Positions 41,247-50,443 of a stretch of DNA of 64,000 bases are shown piece after piece. Every line of letters starts with the position of its first letter. Within the stretch, counting starts at the first letter, position 1. The stretch spans positions 24,236 through 88,235 of the forward strand of contig JBBRYX010000022.1 of assembly GCA_038237225.1 (NCBI GenBank). The letters are read 5' to 3'. Source of the stretch: DASVUC01 sp038237225 (GTDB lineage: Bacteria > Planctomycetota > Phycisphaerae > Tepidisphaerales > Tepidisphaeraceae). The position numbers and the translations under genes are program-made. The notes beneath the pieces were generated by a model. The model was given only the letters and a program-made list of their open reading frames with translations, had not been told where the DNA came from and did no database searches.

Positions 41247-44200
41247 TTAGAACGTGTGAACGGAACGGGCGTTGAGGAAGGCGAGGTGAATTACGGCGGG
41301 GGGTTTGCCGATGACTGCCTGAAGTGCGTCGCGATAGAGGTCCATTTGAGATTTGTAGAATTTGATTCGTTCGGGGAGTGTTTCTTTGGTGACGCGATCG
41401 GTTTTGTAATCGACGATCTCAAAGCCACGCTCGGTGGGGATCAGGACGTCGAGGCGGCTGCGAATCATGACGCGGTCGAAGGGGGACTGTGGAGCGGGAG
41501 CGTTTTCGGCATCTCGGGCGAAATAGACGGGGACCTCGCGAAGAACATTTTTGTGGTGCCGGCGAATCAGGATGCCGATTGAGCTGGAGACGAGCCAGCA
41601 GATGGATTCGAGATCCACGGCTTTAGCGGCGGCGGGGGTGATCAGGCGGCGGTCGATGATGGATTGGAGCTGGGCGTTGAGATCGGGGGTGTCGCAGGGG
41701 CGCGTGAAATCGAGGTGCTGGAGCAGCAGATGGGCTGCGGAGCCGACCTCGGCGGCGGTGGGTTTGAGATCGGTGCGAAGGGATCGGGGCTGTGCGAGTT
41801 CGGTGCGGAACTCGATCAGGGGTTCCAGCGAAACGGATTTGGCGGCGAAGGCGACGCGGCCATCTTTGGCGATCTCGCTGACGGATTCGGTGGCGCGGAC
41901 TTCGGTGAAGGGTGCGAATTGGTATTCCTCCGCGAGGCGGGACAGGACGAGATTGGCCGTGGCGTCGGTTGGCGGTGGGGGGGAGAGGGGTTCGAGCTTT
42001 GCGAGGCGATGTTGTCGTTCGGACTCTGTTGGGCGCATCGACTGGGGACTGGGCCAGGATTCCAGATCCTGCGGCGTATACCGGTGAATCTCGAAGATTT
42101 CCGGCGATGCAGCGGACACGGGGCCGAGCCAGTCGAGCATGGTGCGGGCGGAGAGAATGGTGTCGGTGGAGAAGGGGCCGGCGTGGTTGCCGAATCGGGA
42201 GGTCCAACCGTCGACTTTCGAATCGGAGCAGGTGCCGGTGAGGATGAGGTGTTCCTTGGCGCGGGTCATGGCGACATAGAGGACGCGCAGCTCCTCGGCG
42301 AGTGACTGCTGGCGAACGCGGATTTGAACGAGCATGCTGGCGAGCGATGGGTAGCGGATTTGTTTTGCTTCATCGACGGCGCTCAGGCCGAGGTATGCGT
42401 GGCGGTCGACGAGGATTGAGCCGTTGCAATCGGAGAGGTTGATGGTTTTGCCCAGGTCAGGCAGGATGACGATGGGAAACTCGAGGCCCTTGGAGCGGTG
42501 GATGCTCATGATGCGGATGACGTCTTCGGCGCCGCTGACGACTGAGGGTTGACCGAGATCGGATTCGGATTGCAGGGAGTCGAGAAAGGTTAGGAAGCGT
42601 GCGAGGCCCTGGCGGTGGAATGAGCCGAACTGGCGGGCGCGTTCGTGGAGGTCGATCAGGTTGGCGACGCGCTGCCGGCCGTCGGCGAGTCCGGTGCAGA
42701 ATGCGAGGTAGCCGGTGGAGTCGTAGATGTCCCAGAGCAGCTCGGCGAGGGGGCGTCGCTGGGCGATTTCGCGCCAGCGGTCAAGTTGGTTGCGCAGGTT
42801 GTTGAGGGCGGCGGCGAGTTCGTCGCCTTTGTCCTTGGCGTAGGCAACGACGGCTTGATGAAACGTGAAACGTGAAACGTGATGGGGGTAGGCGAGGCGG
42901 ATTCGGGCGAGGGCATCTTCGGGGTTGGGGAGCGACGCGATGGGTGAACGGAGAACGGCGGCGAGAGGGATATCCTGCTGGCGGTTGTCGAGGACTTTCA
43001 GGAGGGCGAGGATGTCGCGGACTTCCATGGAGTCGAAGTATCCGGTGCCGGATTCGCTGTGGACGGGGATACCGGCGGCGCGGAGGATGTCGGCGAATTG
43101 ATCGGCCTTGTAGCGCATGGAGCGAAGGAGGATGACGATGTCGGAAAGCTTCACGGCTCGCGATGCAAGCGTGCCGTCTGGCTGCTTCTCCATGACGTGC
43201 ATCGGAGGGGAGCCGTCGCGACCGGTGATGGCGAGAATCCTTCTTGCGATCAAGAGCGCTTCGCGCTCGGTGCGGTCGAGCTCTTCTTCATCGACTGGAG
43301 AGGATGCTCCGGGTTCACCGTCATCGTGCGGGGCGGTCGTGTCCAGGGGCAGGAGGTGAAGCTCGAGGGGGGAGCCGGTGAAACAGGATGCGCCGTTGCT
43401 GCTGGGGTATTTGAGGCCGGGGTTGAGCTGGTGGGTGGTGTCGTACTCGATGTCGGCGGCGGACTTGGTCATGAGGCGATGGAAGACCTTGTTTAGCGCG
43501 TCGAGGAGGGGAGCGCGGCTGCGGAAATTGGCCTGGAGATCGATCACTTGCCCGCAATTGTTGTTCTTTGAGTTGAATCGCTCGTGCCGCGCCAGGAAAC
43601 GATGCGGTTCGGCGAGGCGGAAGCGGTAGATGGATTGTTTGACGTCGCCGACGGTGAAGAGGTTGGGGAGGGCGCTACCCTCACCCGAGCCCTCTGGCGC
43701 AGTACCGGGCGAGGGGTGAGAGGCGAGACACTCGGTACTGGCGAGGCCCAGAATCGCATCCTGAACCTCGTTGATGTCCTGGTATTCGTCAACCAGGACA
43801 TGCTTGAATTTCTTATGAAGCAATCGCGCAACCGAAGACGGGATCAAAGAAGGGCTCCCGTCCCTCTTCTTTTCCGCGGGTTGGATCAAAGAAGGGCTCC
43901 CGTCCCACTTCTTTTCGGTGGGATCACGAAGGGCTTTCAGGGCCAAGCGTTCGAGATCGGAGAAATCTACTGCTCTTGCTGCATCTTTTTCCTGCCGGTA
44001 GCGGTCTCCGAATTCTTTCACCAATGAGAGGAAGACGCGTGCGCTGTTGCACATCGACTTCATGCCGTGGGTCCACTGTTCGCAGTTGAAGCGAAGGATG
44101 GCGCGGAGCGTGCCGTCCTTCAGCTCCGCGCGAATGTTGTCCATTAGTGTCTTGGCGGCTTCTTTGCCGGGGATGGCGTTGCTCATGGGGGTCAACTTTG

Positions 44201-45053
44201 GAAGCTCGACCACTGAGACTTCGCAAAGGGCGTCGAGACCATCGGCTTTCAGGACATCCTGCCAGTGACGAAGCATCAGGCCGTGGTCTTTGAGCTGCTC
44301 GACATATTTCGCGAACGGCTTCTGGGGGGCGAGGACTTTGTACGCATCGCGGCAGCGCTGGATGACGTCCTCGAGGTGCGTCGTTACGACGTTCATCAAT
44401 TCGCGACCCAGTTCTGAATCCGCGAAGTTACCGGAGCACGTCTGATCGATTCGACTGAGCGCGCGCTCGCGCCATTGTTCGGGATCGACGAGCGAACACA
44501 GAAGCTCGTGGGTTCCGATGACCTGGTGAATAAGCCGCTCGTCATTGCCGTCGCCATAGGCATCGACGAAGGCCTGGAATTGTCCGTCTTGATCGCGCTC
44601 GTAGCGATCGGAGAAAAGCTGCCGGGCGATCTCAATTCGCAGCAGGGATGCTTCATCGGCGTCGATGACGACGAAGGCGGGATCCAGGCCAAGCAGGTGG
44701 AAGTGTTGGCGGAGGAGTCTTGCGCAGAATCCGTGCAGGGTTGAGACCTGGGCGCGATCGATGAGCGCCAGTTGGCGCTGGAGCCGGGGGTTTGGGTTTG
44801 TCGCGATATGATTGCGGATGGAGCGCTGGATGCGCGATTTCATTTCGGCGGCGGCGGCTTCGGTGAAGGTGACGACAAGAAGTTCGTCGATATCGCAGGG
44901 GTCTTTCGCGTCGCAGACGAGATACGCGCAGCGCTCGGCGAGGACGGCGGTTTTTCCGGAGCCTGCCGCGGCGGAGACGAGGAGCGACTTGCCGGTGGCG
45001 TGGATGGCGGCGTGCTGCTGGGGTGTCCATTGCGGGCCGGGTTCAGGGGCCAT
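41247..45053 (-). CDS. addA: AddA-like helicase-nuclease
   Basis: 1268 residues. UvrD-type helicase plus RecB-family nuclease of an AddAB double-strand-break repair enzyme. Walker A is SAAAGSGKTAVLAERCAYLV; motif II LVDEYQDINEVQD; motif VI VAMTRAKEHLIL; the nuclease site near the C-terminus is RLDVLIPTERGFEIVDYKTD. AddA and AddB together resect broken ends for RecA. The gene starts 11 bases inside the end of addB. It is loaded with in-frame repeats: GSPSLIQPAEKKRDGSPSLI (43846-43914), ASHPSPGTAPEGSGEGSAL (43679-43720) and HHVSRFTFH (about 42860), all in insertions between helicase motifs. Confidence 0.9.
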   Translation of the reverse strand: MAPEPGPQWTPQQHAAIHATGKSLLVSAAAGSGKTAVLAERCAYLVCDAKDPCDIDELLVVTFTEAAAAEMKSRIQRSIRNHIATNPNPRLQRQLALIDRAQVSTLHGFCARLLRQHFHLLGLDPAFVVIDADEASLLRIEIARQLFSDRYERDQDGQFQAFVDAYGDGNDERLIHQVIGTHELLCSLVDPEQWRERALSRIDQTCSGNFADSELGRELMNVVTTHLEDVIQRCRDAYKVLAPQKPFAKYVEQLKDHGLMLRHWQDVLKADGLDALCEVSVVELPKLTPMSNAIPGKEAAKTLMDNIRAELKDGTLRAILRFNCEQWTHGMKSMCNSARVFLSLVKEFGDRYRQEKDAARAVDFSDLERLALKALRDPTEKKWDGSPSLIQPAEKKRDGSPSLIPSSVARLLHKKFKHVLVDEYQDINEVQDAILGLASTECLASHPSPGTAPEGSGEGSALPNLFTVGDVKQSIYRFRLAEPHRFLARHERFNSKNNNCGQVIDLQANFRSRAPLLDALNKVFHRLMTKSAADIEYDTTHQLNPGLKYPSSNGASCFTGSPLELHLLPLDTTAPHDDGEPGASSPVDEEELDRTEREALLIARRILAITGRDGSPPMHVMEKQPDGTLASRAVKLSDIVILLRSMRYKADQFADILRAAGIPVHSESGTGYFDSMEVRDILALLKVLDNRQQDIPLAAVLRSPIASLPNPEDALARIRLAYPHHVSRFTFHQAVVAYAKDKGDELAAALNNLRNQLDRWREIAQRRPLAELLWDIYDSTGYLAFCTGLADGRQRVANLIDLHERARQFGSFHRQGLARFLTFLDSLQSESDLGQPSVVSGAEDVIRIMSIHRSKGLEFPIVILPDLGKTINLSDCNGSILVDRHAYLGLSAVDEAKQIRYPSLASMLVQIRVRQQSLAEELRVLYVAMTRAKEHLILTGTCSDSKVDGWTSRFGNHAGPFSTDTILSARTMLDWLGPVSAASPEIFEIHRYTPQDLESWPSPQSMRPTESERQHRLAKLEPLSPPPPTDATANLVLSRLAEEYQFAPFTEVRATESVSEIAKDGRVAFAAKSVSLEPLIEFRTELAQPRSLRTDLKPTAAEVGSAAHLLLQHLDFTRPCDTPDLNAQLQSIIDRRLITPAAAKAVDLESICWLVSSSIGILIRRHHKNVLREVPVYFARDAENAPAPQSPFDRVMIRSRLDVLIPTERGFEIVDYKTDRVTKETLPERIKFYKSQMDLYRDALQAVIGKPPAVIHLAFLNARSVHTF
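43846..43914. repeat. Two family F repeats inside addA
   Basis: AAAGAAGGGCTCCCGTCCCT and AAAGAAGGGCTCCCGTCCCA, each continuing into CTTCTTT, 42 bases apart in the same orientation. The in-frame spacing gives the duplicated peptide DGSPSLI. Confidence 0.88.
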
Positions 45054-48000
45054 CGTCGCCTCCCTTCAGCACTTGGAGGAGGACGGCGGTTCGCTTCATG
45101 GGTGGCAGCGGGTTGTAGCGGTTCACGCTGACATCGAACCGGCACACCGGGCGAAACTCGCAGTGGGGGCAGGGGGATTGCCGGCCGATGCGGTATGGGC
45201 GGATGGAGATATTTCCTTCGATGATCTCATCGGCGAGCTGGACGATCTTTCGTTCGACGAATTTCAGAAGTGCGGCAAATTCCGCCGTGGTCGCAACGTC
45301 CGAGTTGTCGCGATATCCGAACTCTCCGTCGGCTTTGATATGAGCGGCGACGACTTGAGATTTTCCGCCGGTTAGCTCTGCGTCAATCGCTGCGATGTAA
45401 CCGGCGTCGAAGATGCCGCGCGGCTTGATCTTGAGCGCGAACAGCGGATCGGTGGGGTCGGGTCCGTCTTCGGGATGATCGACCGATTCGAGGCTGCGCA
45501 GAAGCTGCGAGTAGAAGGCGGCGACGGGCGTAATCTTCTTGCCTTCGAGCTGTTCGCCCGCGTTCTGGAGGACCAGCAGGTAGGTTAGAAGCTGGAGCGA
45601 TAGTCCGTGATAGACCCGCCCGAGCGCCAGCGGCCGGCCGGACAACTTGTAATCGATGACCGCAAATGCGGCTTGGTTTTCGATGACGTCAACCCGGTCG
45701 ATCTTTCCCGATAGGATGATTTCGTGACCATGCGGGGTGGCCAAGCGGTAGGGGGGCAGCTTGCCCCCTTCGCCGAAGTTCAGCTCGGCGTATTTCGGCC
45801 GGAACTGCCCGCGCTTGAGAACTTCCCGCTGTGTCGCAACGACTTGCTCGAGCGTCTGCTCGATCCGCCTGAGGAGGTATTGGTTTCGCGCGGTGCTCAG
45901 CATCAATTCCCCACGGAGGGATTTGCCAACCTCTTGCGCGAAGTCACGGATCATTGCCTGCGTGATGCTCGGCTCGATCCTGCACCAGTCTTCGCGTTTG
46001 TGGAGGCATTCCTGCACGAGCCGTTCGAGGATCTGGTGATAAACGTTTCCAAGGTCCATCGTGGTGACATCGGCTTCTTCGCGCTGGCGAAGCTGCAGGC
46101 CGTGGGCCGCGAAATGCTTGAAGGCGCAGGTCGCGAAGGATTCCACGCGTGTCACGCTGGCTCTGAGAGGTGAAGCGAAAAGCCTGGACGCAACATCCCT
46201 GGAGAGGGCGGCTTCATTTCGATAGCTCAGGGCCTTCCAGGCTTTGAAGCGCATGACGTCGATTGCGTCTTCGCAGCATTCGTGGGTTGCGAGCCAGTGA
46301 TAGAGCTGGGGCCAGGGGGCGGTATCGTCACCGTCGCCCGCGCCCGGAGTAGCGGGCGAGGGAGTCAGACGTGCCCAGCGCATGAGTGCCGTGACCAGTT
46401 GCCGGGGCGTGGCGATGTCGTGTGGAGGCGCATCGGATTCTCGCGGCTCGGTGGTCACTTTCACATCCGGAAAAAGTTCGACCAATCGGTGCCAGAAGCT
46501 GGATGGCGCGAGCGGGCGATTGGCTTCGTCCGCGATCGCGCGCGTGGCGATCAGCCGGTGGGTTGCTCGGGTGAATGCGATGTAGCCGAAAAGATTTTCG
46601 TCCAACAGTCGGCGCTCGCTGTCGGCATCGACGTTCAGATCTCGCTGTTGGAGAAAGCGCCTCTCTGAATCAGACAGGACCGAATCTTCTCGCGGAACCT
46701 GCGGGAACTGGCCGTCACCAAGGCCGAGGATGAAGACGGTGTGGGCGGAACTGGTGCGCGTGCGATCCGCCTGGCCGACGAGTACCTGGTCGACGGTCGG
46801 GGGGGTGAGTGCGAGATCGAACTGCTCCAGGCCGGCTTCGAGGATGTCCACGACGTCCGCAAGCTCGACGGTCTCGTTGCCCAGCAGATCGACCATCTGG
46901 TCGAAGAGTTCGACCAGTTCGGCCCAAACCTGGGCATGTTCGCCCCGTTGCTCGAGATGATGGGCGGCGGTGGCCTGGTCGATCCATTGCCCGAGCGTTT
47001 GGGGAATTTCCAGCTTATTGAACAACGCAAACAGCGCTTTGACGATCTCCCGCACCGTGGTGGGCTGTCGCACGCGATCGAGGAACGGCGCGATCTGATC
47101 TACCAGGCGTCGCCGCAATGAATCCATTCGATGCGCGAGATCTTTCTCAGGCGACCAACCCTCATCGCTGTCATCGCGGCGGACGGTTCGCGCATAGGTC
47201 CACGGCTCCTTCGCGGTCCACGCGTTTCCGCGAACGCGATGAAGAAGCAGATAATTCTCCAGCTCATCGGTTTCGTCGGGGGACAGATTGGCCAGCCCGG
47301 ACTTCATCAGCGACATCACGGCCTCGTGGGGCCAATTCCCCCGCGCCAACTGGAAAAGCGATCGTGTGAACTGGAGGAGAGGGTGATGTCCGGCGGTCCG
47401 CCTTCGATCGGCGAAGAACCGAATGTTGTGCTCACGGAAGGCGGCGTTGATCAACTCGTGATACTGATCCAGATCGCGCACCAGAATAGCGATGTCGCGG
47501 AAGCGCAGGCCTTCTCGCAGCAGATCTCTAATGCGACGTGCGGCGGCATTGACTTCGCCGCGTCGGTCGGCAGCTTCGATAAGCTCAATGGGACGGGCGT
47601 TCTCGGCCGCTTCGATGCGATCGTTGAAGAGTTGCTTCTCAATTGCAGCGAGCGAAGGCGTGGCGAAGCGTTTCACATCCCGTAGCACAAGCGGTGGATC
47701 GACTGTTACCCCTGCCTCCGCGAAACCCAGGACAAGCCGGCGATACGTTTCCTCGATCCGATAAAATAATGAGGCATCATCGGGCAGATGATGAACATCC
47801 GTGATTGTCTTGCTCGCGGGATCGAGCAGGAGGGCAATTTCCATTTTCGGGGCCGCGCTGGCGAGGGCTGTGAGCATGCGGCGCTCGACTTCACTGAACT
47901 CGAGAAATCCGTCCACGTAGACGGATGTATTCTTAAACTGCCGGCTTTCGTGAACGCAGGCGAGGACCTGTTCGAGCCGGCGATTGGGATCGACGCGCTC

Positions 48001-48549
48001 CTGCCCGAGCACTTCACGATACGCGTGATACAGCAGGGAAAAATCCGCGACTTTGTCGGCGAGCAGCTTCGTCTCCAGGTCGTTATTTCCACTCGGCGCG
48101 CCGCTGCGCAGCTCGTCGGCGAGATTGCGAAGCGTGCCGGCATCTTTTCCGCAGCGATCGAACTCGGCGAAGGTTGAATCCAGCCGGGCCGCCAGGCCTG
48201 GCTGACGAGCCACCGCGGTAAAGAACTGCAATTGCGGCTGGAGCTTGCGCAGCAGATGGCCCAGCAGCATTTGCCGGCCGAGCGGGGTGATTTCCGGGAC
48301 CGCGCCGCCGCGGCATTCTTCGAGGACATCCCGCCCGAGCTGATCAAACGAAACGACGCGACAGCGTGAAAACCCGGCGAGGCCGGAGTTGCAGGTCAGC
48401 TCTCTTTCCGCGGAGAACGTCGCCTGCTTCGGCAGAATCCAGAAAATTGGCGCACCCAACGGCTCTGCTTTCATGGCTTCGACGATGGCGCGGAAGCAGT
48501 GATGGGTTTTTCCCGTGCCCGCGCGACCGATTACAAAGCGCAACGACAT
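45043..48549 (-). CDS. addB: AddB-like helicase-nuclease subunit
   Basis: 1168 residues. Begins with MSLRFVIGRAGTGKTHHCF, a Walker A motif used in AddB. The C-terminal third is a RecB-like nuclease: LSGKIDRVDVI and AFAVIDYKLSG. Four Cys positioned like the AddB iron-sulfur cluster are present: one in VESFATCAFKHFAAHGL and three in CPHCEFRPVCRFD near the C-terminus. It therefore has both nuclease and cluster, like Bacillus AddB. An in-frame repeat product LTPSPATPGAGDGDD is seen near 46336-46366. Its end overlaps the start of addA. Confidence 0.88.
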   Translation of the reverse strand: MSLRFVIGRAGTGKTHHCFRAIVEAMKAEPLGAPIFWILPKQATFSAERELTCNSGLAGFSRCRVVSFDQLGRDVLEECRGGAVPEITPLGRQMLLGHLLRKLQPQLQFFTAVARQPGLAARLDSTFAEFDRCGKDAGTLRNLADELRSGAPSGNNDLETKLLADKVADFSLLYHAYREVLGQERVDPNRRLEQVLACVHESRQFKNTSVYVDGFLEFSEVERRMLTALASAAPKMEIALLLDPASKTITDVHHLPDDASLFYRIEETYRRLVLGFAEAGVTVDPPLVLRDVKRFATPSLAAIEKQLFNDRIEAAENARPIELIEAADRRGEVNAAARRIRDLLREGLRFRDIAILVRDLDQYHELINAAFREHNIRFFADRRRTAGHHPLLQFTRSLFQLARGNWPHEAVMSLMKSGLANLSPDETDELENYLLLHRVRGNAWTAKEPWTYARTVRRDDSDEGWSPEKDLAHRMDSLRRRLVDQIAPFLDRVRQPTTVREIVKALFALFNKLEIPQTLGQWIDQATAAHHLEQRGEHAQVWAELVELFDQMVDLLGNETVELADVVDILEAGLEQFDLALTPPTVDQVLVGQADRTRTSSAHTVFILGLGDGQFPQVPREDSVLSDSERRFLQQRDLNVDADSERRLLDENLFGYIAFTRATHRLIATRAIADEANRPLAPSSFWHRLVELFPDVKVTTEPRESDAPPHDIATPRQLVTALMRWARLTPSPATPGAGDGDDTAPWPQLYHWLATHECCEDAIDVMRFKAWKALSYRNEAALSRDVASRLFASPLRASVTRVESFATCAFKHFAAHGLQLRQREEADVTTMDLGNVYHQILERLVQECLHKREDWCRIEPSITQAMIRDFAQEVGKSLRGELMLSTARNQYLLRRIEQTLEQVVATQREVLKRGQFRPKYAELNFGEGGKLPPYRLATPHGHEIILSGKIDRVDVIENQAAFAVIDYKLSGRPLALGRVYHGLSLQLLTYLLVLQNAGEQLEGKKITPVAAFYSQLLRSLESVDHPEDGPDPTDPLFALKIKPRGIFDAGYIAAIDAELTGGKSQVVAAHIKADGEFGYRDNSDVATTAEFAALLKFVERKIVQLADEIIEGNISIRPYRIGRQSPCPHCEFRPVCRFDVSVNRYNPLPPMKRTAVLLQVLKGGDDGP

Positions 48550-48628
48550 TGACTCTTGATCCGTAGGAGGATCCCTCCGAGCTGGAACTACGACGGCTAT
48601 TTTGACCGGTCGTGCCGCGAAACGAAAG

Positions 48629-49312
48629 TCATTCGGAGAGACTTCCGTCCATCCTTGCGGGCACGGCGGATGGCGACGTGGCGGGCAGCGATGAAGGCAA
48701 TACTGATGGTGAGGTTGATGGGGACGTTGTCGGCGAAAGCGCTGGAGAACCTGTTGCCGCCGGGAGGCTGGGCGCCGGTGCTCCGATCGGCAGGGCTATC
48801 CACAGGCAGATGATCAGGATTAAGACACCAAAGCTCAGCTTCGAAAGAATACCGACGAACCGTCCCTTGGCTGCACCGACGCCGATTCGGAGGGAGTGTT
48901 CGAGGTTCTTGCCGAGGTATAGCTCGACCACCATCGCGCCGACCAGGCTTCCGAGGCACGCGCCGATGATCGTCCCGAGGATTGGTATTGGAATCAGGAA
49001 GGAGAGAAAGATTCCGCCGACGATTCCGCCGACGATGGCTGCAAAGATTCCTCGTCGGGAAGCGCCTTCGCGCTTGGCACCCGCGCCGCCTGCCGCGGTC
49101 TCGACGATTTCCGCGATGACGCCGATCATCGTCAGCACGATCAGCGTTTTCCATCCGATGTAAATCCATTCGGTGGCCCATGCGTAGGCGAGCGCGCCCA
49201 GGACCATCACCCAGATCCCCGGGAGGCTGAGGACGAGGGCAAACAGACCGGTGAACAAGACGGCGATGAAGCAGATGTAATAAATCCAATACACGGCGTC
49301 ATCATAACGCAT
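48629..49312 (-). CDS. DUF456 membrane protein
   Basis: 227 residues from the ATG at 49312. Five hydrophobic helices, with the DUF456 pattern LVLSLPGIWVMVLGALAYAW and the Gly-rich GIFAAIVGGIVGGIFLSFLI, PIPILGTIIGACLGSLVGAM. The last 45 residues are a Ser/Pro/Thr-rich tail, probably low-complexity. Function is not known. It ends 80 bases before the addB start. Confidence 0.85.
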   Translation of the reverse strand: MRYDDAVYWIYYICFIAVLFTGLFALVLSLPGIWVMVLGALAYAWATEWIYIGWKTLIVLTMIGVIAEIVETAAGGAGAKREGASRRGIFAAIVGGIVGGIFLSFLIPIPILGTIIGACLGSLVGAMVVELYLGKNLEHSLRIGVGAAKGRFVGILSKLSFGVLILIICLWIALPIGAPAPSLPAATGSPALSPTTSPSTSPSVLPSSLPATSPSAVPARMDGSLSE

Positions 49313-49325
49313 CGCTGGGACAAGT

Positions 49326-50426
49326 TTAATTGGCGTGTCGCGGCGCCGGGCGGGTTGGTGATGAGGAGAGGAGAAGTTCGAAGGCGACGAGGCGAGTTTG
49401 GCTGATGTGGAGGCCGTCGGTGTTGTCGATGCAGCCGAGGAGGATGTGGCGGTTGGGGGAGATCTCGGGGCCGAGGCAGAGGCCTTCGAGATTTTCGCCG
49501 TTCTCGTCAAAGATGAAGTTGTCGTAGAGGAGGGTTTTGGTGACGGGTTTGATGGGGTGGTCTTTGATGGATTCCATAGTGGAGATGTCGCGGGCGCTGG
49601 TGGTATCGATGTAGTAGATGCGGGTGCGGATGGACGGTTTGCGATCCAAGGTTTCGGCGGCGGAGCGTTCTAAGGCGATGAGGTGGGTTTCATCTAGAGC
49701 GATCAGGTCGCAGAGACCGATTTGGCCGACCAAGGTGTGGACGCCGCTGGTTTGATAAAGGTATTGGGACCCAGGGCTGAAGCCCTGAGCTTGGCCCTCC
49801 TTGGTCGGGTCTTGGGTGTATTTTTGAATGCGACAGCGGGTGGAGGAGGCGAAGGGTTCGGCGATTAATGTTGTGTTGCCATCAGAGATCGTGGCGCGTT
49901 CGGTGGCGGTGAAGAGTGTTTTCTTGTCGGGGGTCAGGGTGAGGGATTCGAACCCCTGGTTTTTGACGATGTTCTGGTGCGAGAAGATTTTTGGGATCGG
50001 AAGGTTGAAGCGGTTTTCGCCGGTTTTGAGGTTGACCGCGTGAATGCCTGGGGTGTCTTCATCGCTGAGAAAAAGGGTGTCGCTGTTTAAAAAAGCGGCG
50101 CCTTCGTAGTCATGGGTTTCGCTGAGGGAGATGGCGCACGTGATGTTGGCGGATTTGATGGAGCAGTCGGAGTTGAACGTGACCTTGAAGCGAAGGAGCT
50201 TGTTGGAGTTGTCCATCACCGCATAAAAGTCTTGACCGCCGGCGCAGGTCATGCCGCTTAGACCAGCGATTTTGAATGCTTCGCCGTGTTGGTCGGTTGC
50301 CGTTTGGGGGAGCGGCGCGGGCTGGATGCCGCGGTAAAGAAGATGTGGGTGCTCCGCAAGGACAGGGATCGGAATCAGTGCGAGCGCGAGGAAGAGGAAC
50401 AGCGAGAATGGACGGTGGGACATCAT
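49326..50426 (-). CDS. Secreted phytase-like/esterase-like protein
   Basis: 366 residues with a signal peptide (PFSLFLFLALALIPIPVLAE). Matches the phytase-like (esterase-like) family with a propeller fold: FKIAGLSGMTCAGGQDFYAV near residue 50, ETHDYEGAAF, NQGFESLTLTPDKKTLFTAT, and ENLEGLCLGPEIS near 320, where acidic residues could hold calcium. The loop AQGFSPGSQYLY is encoded by a palindrome (CCAGGGCTGAAGCCCTG at 49771-49787). Divergent from the oxidase gene with only 17 bases between starts. Confidence 0.82.
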   Translation of the reverse strand: MMSHRPFSLFLFLALALIPIPVLAEHPHLLYRGIQPAPLPQTATDQHGEAFKIAGLSGMTCAGGQDFYAVMDNSNKLLRFKVTFNSDCSIKSANITCAISLSETHDYEGAAFLNSDTLFLSDEDTPGIHAVNLKTGENRFNLPIPKIFSHQNIVKNQGFESLTLTPDKKTLFTATERATISDGNTTLIAEPFASSTRCRIQKYTQDPTKEGQAQGFSPGSQYLYQTSGVHTLVGQIGLCDLIALDETHLIALERSAAETLDRKPSIRTRIYYIDTTSARDISTMESIKDHPIKPVTKTLLYDNFIFDENGENLEGLCLGPEISPNRHILLGCIDNTDGLHISQTRLVAFELLLSSSPTRPAPRHAN

Positions 50427-50443
50427 CGTGGAAAGATAACCGT

